Of a stretch of 10,202 nucleotides of DNA, positions 7,322 to 10,202 are shown one piece after another (the stretch's first letter is position 1; each line of letters begins with the position of its first letter). The stretch is from Ignavibacteriota bacterium (GTDB lineage Bacteria; Bacteroidota; Ignavibacteria; UBA10030; UBA6906): positions 1-10,202 of the forward strand of contig JACQVJ010000030.1 of NCBI GenBank assembly GCA_016209805.1. The letters are read 5' to 3'. Position numbers and translations under genes: made by a program. The notes under the pieces were generated by a model. It had not been told where the DNA came from. It did no database searches and saw only the letters and a list, made by a program, of their open reading frames with translations.

Positions 7322-7711
7322 GTGGCAGACAAGCAGCAGGGAACTGGAGAGATCAGCCTCGTCGGTCTCAACACGACAGTCGAAGGGAAAATCAAAACTG
7401 AAGGTAGTATCCGCATCGACGGGAAACTTGTAGGCGATGTGGTGGCAAAGTCGAACGCGGCTGTGGGACTGACCGGTACCGTCGAGGGATCGATGAGCGC
7501 GCAGAACATCTCCGTTGCAGGAAAGGTCAGCGGTACAATTACGGCTGCGGAAAAACTGGTGCTCGAAGGTAAATCTGTCGTGCAGGGCGATATTCGGGCT
7601 GCGAAACTTGTCGTTGATGAGGGGGCGATGTTCGACGGCCAATGTGCAATGTCTGATAAGTCTGGATCGTCGGGCCAGTCATTGAAAGAGGCTGCCCCGC
7701 GCAAGCTGTGA
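7322..7711 (+). CDS. bactofilin (polymer-forming cytoskeletal protein, CcmA/BacA-like)
   Basis: A 129-residue bactofilin. The core (about 12-110) is a run of short beta-helix rungs with regularly spaced Gly and Val/Ile, for example GSIRIDGKLVGDV and AGKVSGTI, flanked by short disordered tails (1-10 and 111-129). The N-terminal tail is short and polar, with no transmembrane segment. Bactofilins polymerise without nucleotide into filaments beneath the inner membrane and localise wall enzymes, as CcmA does with Csd peptidases in Helicobacter. The gene sits 10 bp after an M23 peptidase and 4 bp before atpZ, which implies co-expression and suggests the peptidase is its partner. The start is GTG with a good ribosome site. 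The length is normal for the family. Confidence 0.93.
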   Translation: MADKQQGTGEISLVGLNTTVEGKIKTEGSIRIDGKLVGDVVAKSNAAVGLTGTVEGSMSAQNISVAGKVSGTITAAEKLVLEGKSVVQGDIRAAKLVVDEGAMFDGQCAMSDKSGSSGQSLKEAAPRKL

Positions 7712-7715
7712 TGCC

Positions 7716-7994
7716 ATGAGCGCTCCGGGAAAGAAACCAGCTGGGGTAATACAAAGACAGGTGGGTTCCTTTCTCACGCTCGGATTGCAGCTCGCGCTGT
7801 CTGTAGTGTTTTTCTTTTTTGTCGGCTACTGGTTGGATGGAAAACTCGGCACTTCTCCCTGGGGATCGATCATTGGTGCAGTGGTTGGGGTGACGGGCGG
7901 GTTAATTAAGTTTCTCAAAGATGCGGTTGCGCTCGGGAAAAAGGCGGACGAGGATTTCCGGGCGATCAGCGGGAAGAGTAAGAGTGAGCATTGA
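7716..7994 (+). CDS. atpZ: AtpZ/AtpI family protein (F0F1 ATPase accessory subunit)
   Basis: The 92-residue protein has two transmembrane helices (about 19-38 and 50-67) joined by the family signature DGKLGTSPW (41-49), with a charged C-terminal tail. Members sit at the head of atp operons, interact with AtpI-type proteins, and have been linked to Mg2+/Ca2+ supply or ATP synthase assembly; the exact role is not settled. The ATG follows the bactofilin stop by 4 bp and has no strong ribosome site, so translational coupling is likely. The final 11 bp overlap the next gene. Confidence 0.88.
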   Translation: MSAPGKKPAGVIQRQVGSFLTLGLQLALSVVFFFFVGYWLDGKLGTSPWGSIIGAVVGVTGGLIKFLKDAVALGKKADEDFRAISGKSKSEH

Positions 7995-8373
7995 CAGGAA
8001 GTTTCCACAGCAGGTATTGATCGCGCTTGCCGTTTGCCTTGCGCTTGCGGCGTTCCCGTTGGTCAAAGCGAATTCGGTAGACGTTCTAATCTCAGTCCTT
8101 ATCGGCGCGGTCCTAAGCACGACAAACGTTCTTGCCGGATTTTTCGCGATAGAGCGCACCCAGGGGAAATCGTATCACGCTTTTCTGAAGGCGGTTCTCG
8201 GCGGAATGGGTGTGCGCATGGCGGTGATGCTGGGGCTCATCGCAGGTCTTATCAAGTTTACCGGCGTCCATGCCGTTGCTCTTGTAGTGTCTGTCTTGAG
8301 TTTCTACGTTGTTTTTCTCGTGCTTGAGTTGATGTACATTCAGCGAAGATTCCTCACCAAAGAAAACAGTTAG
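7984..8373 (+). CDS. atpI: ATP synthase subunit I-like membrane protein
   Basis: The 129-residue protein has four predicted transmembrane helices (about 10-28, 33-55, 68-92 and 95-118), the layout of AtpI/ATP synthase I proteins. These help assemble the c-ring or F0 sector. Sequence similarity to E. coli AtpI is low, so the name rests on topology and position between atpZ and atpB. The GTG at 7984 is chosen: it is preceded by GGGAAGAG, overlaps the atpZ stop by 11 bp, and gives a short basic N-terminus. The frame is open back to an ATG at 7921, but that would add 21 mostly Arg/Lys/Ser residues buried in atpZ and is judged spurious. Confidence 0.82.
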   Translation: MSIDRKFPQQVLIALAVCLALAAFPLVKANSVDVLISVLIGAVLSTTNVLAGFFAIERTQGKSYHAFLKAVLGGMGVRMAVMLGLIAGLIKFTGVHAVALVVSVLSFYVVFLVLELMYIQRRFLTKENS

Positions 8374-8375
8374 GA

Positions 8376-9305
8376 TTGTTTTTGACTCTGAGTTCGTTCG
8401 TTTCAGCTGATGCCGATACGACCCGCCGCGCGGTCGAAGGAGCTGTTGCCCTTGATGGACCCGCCGGTCCCCAGACTATGGGTGAGTTGTTCCATCAGTT
8501 GTTCCAACACGTTCAGGATGCGCCGGAGATCGAACTCCCACTCCTCGGCCACGTTCATCTTCCGCACATCTCACCTCTCCACATCGGCGGGGTCACGCTG
8601 GATATCTCGATTACCAAACATGTTGTCTTCCTGTGGGTCGCAGCGGCGTTATTGATTATGCTTGCCACTCTCGCCGCCCGGTCGAACCGGAAAAATCGCG
8701 TGCCGAAGGGATGGGGAAATCTGATGGAGTTATTCGTGGTGTTCGTGCGCGATGAGATTGTTGTTCCGAACATGGGGACGGCAGGTGTGAAGTACATGCC
8801 GTACGTTCTGACGACATTCTTTTACATCCTGATCATGAACCTGCTGGGATTGATCCCCTACGGATCTTCGGCAACGGCGAACATCAGCGTAACAGGCGGT
8901 CTTGCGTTGATTGCATTCATCATGATCCAGGTTGCCGCGATCAAGTCACAGGGAATTGCCCACTACCTCGCGCATCTTACGGGGGGCGTTCCGTGGCCGC
9001 TCTGGCCGATCATGATACCGATCGAAATCCTCGGCCTGTTCACAAAGCCGTTCGCTCTGTGCATCCGTCTCTTTGCCAACATGACGGGCGGACACCTCGT
9101 GATCGTTTCTCTCTTCGGTTTGATCTTCATATTCAAGTCGTACCCGATTGCGCTTACAACCACGGCGTTTGTTGTTGCGATCAACTTCCTCGAACTGTTT
9201 GTTGCATTCCTTCAGGCCTACGTCTTCACGATGCTGACCTGCATCTTTATGGGACTGGGTATGCAGGTCGGGCACGACGAACATCGCGAAGATCATGCGC
9301 ACTGA
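8376..9305 (+). CDS. atpB: ATP synthase F0 subunit a
   Basis: Subunit a forms the two proton half-channels next to the c-ring. The 309-residue frame holds the essential arginine R231 in CIRLFANM (E. coli R210). It also holds H240 and E273, the common swap of E. coli E219/H245, and Q280 (E. coli Q252). About five to six membrane helices lie between 82 and 296. As in Bacteroidota/Chlorobiota, there is a long His-rich N-terminal periplasmic part (about 12-80), including a 12-bp tandem repeat at 8485-8508. The C-terminus is a His/acidic tail (300-309). The start is uncertain. TTG 8376, 2 bp after atpI, is the only conventional candidate, but it leaves a signal-peptide core LFLTLSSFVSA without basic residues. 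The frame continues upstream as IPHQRKQLG, which would complete the signal peptide if ATT at 8349 were used. Confidence 0.94.
   Translation: MFLTLSSFVSADADTTRRAVEGAVALDGPAGPQTMGELFHQLFQHVQDAPEIELPLLGHVHLPHISPLHIGGVTLDISITKHVVFLWVAAALLIMLATLAARSNRKNRVPKGWGNLMELFVVFVRDEIVVPNMGTAGVKYMPYVLTTFFYILIMNLLGLIPYGSSATANISVTGGLALIAFIMIQVAAIKSQGIAHYLAHLTGGVPWPLWPIMIPIEILGLFTKPFALCIRLFANMTGGHLVIVSLFGLIFIFKSYPIALTTTAFVVAINFLELFVAFLQAYVFTMLTCIFMGLGMQVGHDEHREDHAH
8485..8508 (+). repeat. atpB: 12-bp tandem repeat inside atpB
   Basis: AGTTGTTCCATC (8485-8496) is followed directly by AGTTGTTCCAAC (8497-8508), one mismatch. It encodes the repeated ELFH/QLFQ stretch in the N-terminal periplasmic part of subunit a, upstream of the conserved channel helices. 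Confidence 0.5.
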
Positions 9306-9351
9306 ATTTTCTCAAAAAGAAAACAGCGACATCACACTTCACTAACTTTTT

Positions 9352-9357
9352 GGAGGA
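9352..9357 (+). promoter_or_regulatory. atpE: strong Shine-Dalgarno of atpE, preceded by an A/U-rich leader
   Basis: GGAGGA lies 5 nt before the ATG at 9363. The 57-nt atpB-atpE gap before it (9306-9362) is A/T-rich, and it is the longest gap in the operon. In E. coli a U/A-rich stretch at the same place raises translation of atpE so that many c subunits are made; the arrangement here may serve the same purpose. Confidence 0.6.
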
Positions 9358-9362
9358 CCACA

Positions 9363-9590
9363 ATGGAACATCTTGGCTGGGCATATCTTGCGGCTGGTTT
9401 CGGAGGAGGATTGACAATCATCGGTGCCGGTCTCGGGATCGGCAAGCTGGCAGCAGCCGCAATGGATGCAAGCGGTCGTCAGCCGGAAGCGGCAGGAGCC
9501 GTGAGAACGTCGATGATCATCGCGGCAGCGCTCATCGAAGGAGCGACGTTCTTTTCCCTCGTTATTTGCATTCTGCTTGCACTGAAATAA
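9363..9590 (+). CDS. atpE: ATP synthase F0 subunit c (proton type)
   Basis: A 75-residue helical hairpin that forms the rotating c-ring. Helix 1 carries the GAGLGIG glycine motif (21-27), the polar loop is RQPEA (39-43), and helix 2 bears the ion-binding carboxylate E59 in LIEGA. Compared with sodium-binding c subunits such as that of Ilyobacter, the helix-1 glutamine position is Ile and the residues after the glutamate are Gly-Ala rather than Ser-Thr, so protons rather than Na+ are predicted. The length is at the short end of the usual 70-90. Start and ribosome site are clear. Confidence 0.96.
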   Translation: MEHLGWAYLAAGFGGGLTIIGAGLGIGKLAAAAMDASGRQPEAAGAVRTSMIIAAALIEGATFFSLVICILLALK

Positions 9591-9602
9591 TCATCAACCC
9601 CC

Positions 9603-9609
9603 AAAGGAG
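9603..9609 (+). promoter_or_regulatory. atpF: Shine-Dalgarno of atpF
   Basis: AAAGGAG ends 5 nt before the ATG at 9615, a strong, well-spaced site that fixes the start of subunit b. Confidence 0.65.
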
Positions 9610-9614
9610 TCGAC

Positions 9615-10100
9615 ATGCTTGAACTGAACCCGGGGTTAATCCTCTGGACGATCATCACGTTCATCGCAGTGTTGTTCGTCCTCCGCAAAATGGCGTGGAG
9701 ACCGCTGCTTGGCGCGCTCACTTCGCGTGAAGAGCAGATCCAAACCATGTTGCGACAGGCGGAGGATGCACAGGCCGAGGCGCGGCGTTTCTTGGAGGAG
9801 AACCGAAGACAACTCGCACAGGCCGAGGAACAATCCCAGCGCGTGATACGGGAAGGTCGCAACATGGCCGAGAAGCTGAAAGCGGAGATCATCGAGAAAG
9901 CCAACCAATCGTCGCGCCACATGATCGACCAGGCAAAGGATGAAATCCGTCGCGAGAAGGAAACTGCACTCGTGGAGCTGCGTTCTGAAGTCGCCGATCT
10001 TGCGATTGCTGCGGCGGAAAAAATCATCGACGCCAACCTTGACGCATTGAAGCACCGCAAGATCATTGATGACATCATCAAAGACATCCGACCGAGTTAA
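9615..10100 (+). CDS. atpF: ATP synthase F0 subunit b
   Basis: A 161-residue peripheral-stalk subunit. One transmembrane helix (about 7-24) is followed by the conserved WRPLLGAL turn (28-35). A long charged helix (about 36-140) should form the right-handed coiled-coil that ties F0 to the delta subunit and the alpha/beta head. Ala-rich and Glu/Lys/Arg-rich periodicity is obvious, and the length is typical. A 13-bp exact repeat (9768-9780 and 9816-9828) encodes AQAEA and AQAEE 16 residues apart, in keeping with the repetitive coiled-coil. Only one b gene is visible, so a b2 homodimer is likely. The next gene starts 6 bp after the stop. Confidence 0.95.
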   Translation: MLELNPGLILWTIITFIAVLFVLRKMAWRPLLGALTSREEQIQTMLRQAEDAQAEARRFLEENRRQLAQAEEQSQRVIREGRNMAEKLKAEIIEKANQSSRHMIDQAKDEIRREKETALVELRSEVADLAIAAAEKIIDANLDALKHRKIIDDIIKDIRPS

Positions 10101-10106
10101 GGCGCC

Positions 10107-10202
10107 ATGAAAAACGTTCGTGTCGCGCGCCGATATGCCAGGGCCCTGATGATGGCGTCGGAAACTGAGACAGCGATTGATATGACCGCCGGGGATCTGG
10201 AC
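10107..10202 (+). CDS. atpH: ATP synthase F1 subunit delta (partial, 5' end)
   Basis: The first 32 codons of a gene cut by the window end. The translation begins MKNVRVARRYARALMMAS; the RRYARAL motif in the first 15 residues is the N-terminal signature of the delta/OSCP subunit, which links the peripheral stalk to the top of the F1 head. Its place after atpF, with a 6-bp gap and TAAGG before the ATG, supports this. The rest, and the expected alpha and gamma genes, lie outside. Confidence 0.9.
   Translation, partial: MKNVRVARRYARALMMASETETAIDMTAGDLD

Noticed and set aside
7921..7983. Upstream ATG start for the AtpI-like gene
   Set aside because: It would overlap atpZ by 74 bp and add a very basic, non-homologous stretch. 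GTG 7984 has a better ribosome site and spacing.
9307..9323. TTTTCT/AGAAAA inverted repeat after atpB as a terminator
   Set aside because: The stem is six nearly all A-T pairs with a 5-nt loop and no following T-run, so it is too weak to stop transcription.
8993..9622. 209-codon plus-strand frame across atpB and atpE
   Set aside because: It is out of frame with two unmistakable ATP synthase genes, and its translation is Arg/His/Cys-rich with no domain.
9479..10087. 202-codon antisense frame opposite atpE and atpF
   Set aside because: The Ser/Ala/Arg-rich translation is the usual mirror of a Glu/Ala/Arg-rich coiled-coil gene. There is no ribosome site or homology.
1..10202. CRISPR arrays, insertion sequences, phage genes, tRNA or rRNA
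   Set aside because: Read through for regular repeats, terminal inverted repeats, transposase motifs and cloverleaf-like sequence; none was found.

Overview
The window (about 10.2 kb, moderate GC, densely coding) looks like ordinary chromosomal DNA of a member of the Bacteroidota/Chlorobiota superphylum, most likely an Ignavibacteria-like lineage. This is inferred from four things: a CBM9-like/DUF5916 outer-membrane barrel protein, a bactofilin next to an atpZ-atpI-atpB-atpE-atpF-atpH cluster, an ATP synthase a subunit with a long N-terminal extension and signal-peptide-like start, and mixed use of Shine-Dalgarno (SD) sequences. No rRNA, tRNA, CRISPR array, insertion sequence or phage gene is visible.

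Left part (1-4916): a complete or nearly complete TrmA/RlmD-family RNA (uracil-5)-methyltransferase (4-1431). A 128-bp spacer follows, with a possible leader mini-ORF and a 12-bp direct repeat. Next is an 815-residue exported protein with an N-terminal CBM9-like domain and a DUF5916 beta-barrel (1560-4007). On the opposite strand lies a membrane-anchored alpha/beta hydrolase (3975-4916), whose 3' end overlaps that of the barrel gene by 33 bp.

Middle (4917-6352): a 266-bp divergent spacer with weak promoter candidates and a G-rich motif, then a GT-B glycosyltransferase of family 4 (5183-6352), probably for surface polysaccharide.

Right part (6349-10202): a near-consensus sigma70 promoter, whose -35 box contains the glycosyltransferase stop codon, precedes a tightly packed run of eight co-directional genes. 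These are a membrane-anchored M23 peptidoglycan endopeptidase, a bactofilin, AtpZ, an AtpI-like protein, and F0F1 ATP synthase subunits a, c, b and (partial) delta. The first two form a peptidase-plus-scaffold pair of the type used for cell shape or local wall remodelling. The rest build the membrane sector and stalk of a proton-type ATP synthase. The alpha and gamma genes probably follow beyond the window; beta and epsilon may be elsewhere, as in related groups.

No clearly new system was found. The points most worth a second look are the joining of a wall-morphogenesis pair to the atp operon, the unresolved start of atpB, and the uncharacterised DUF5916 barrel protein.
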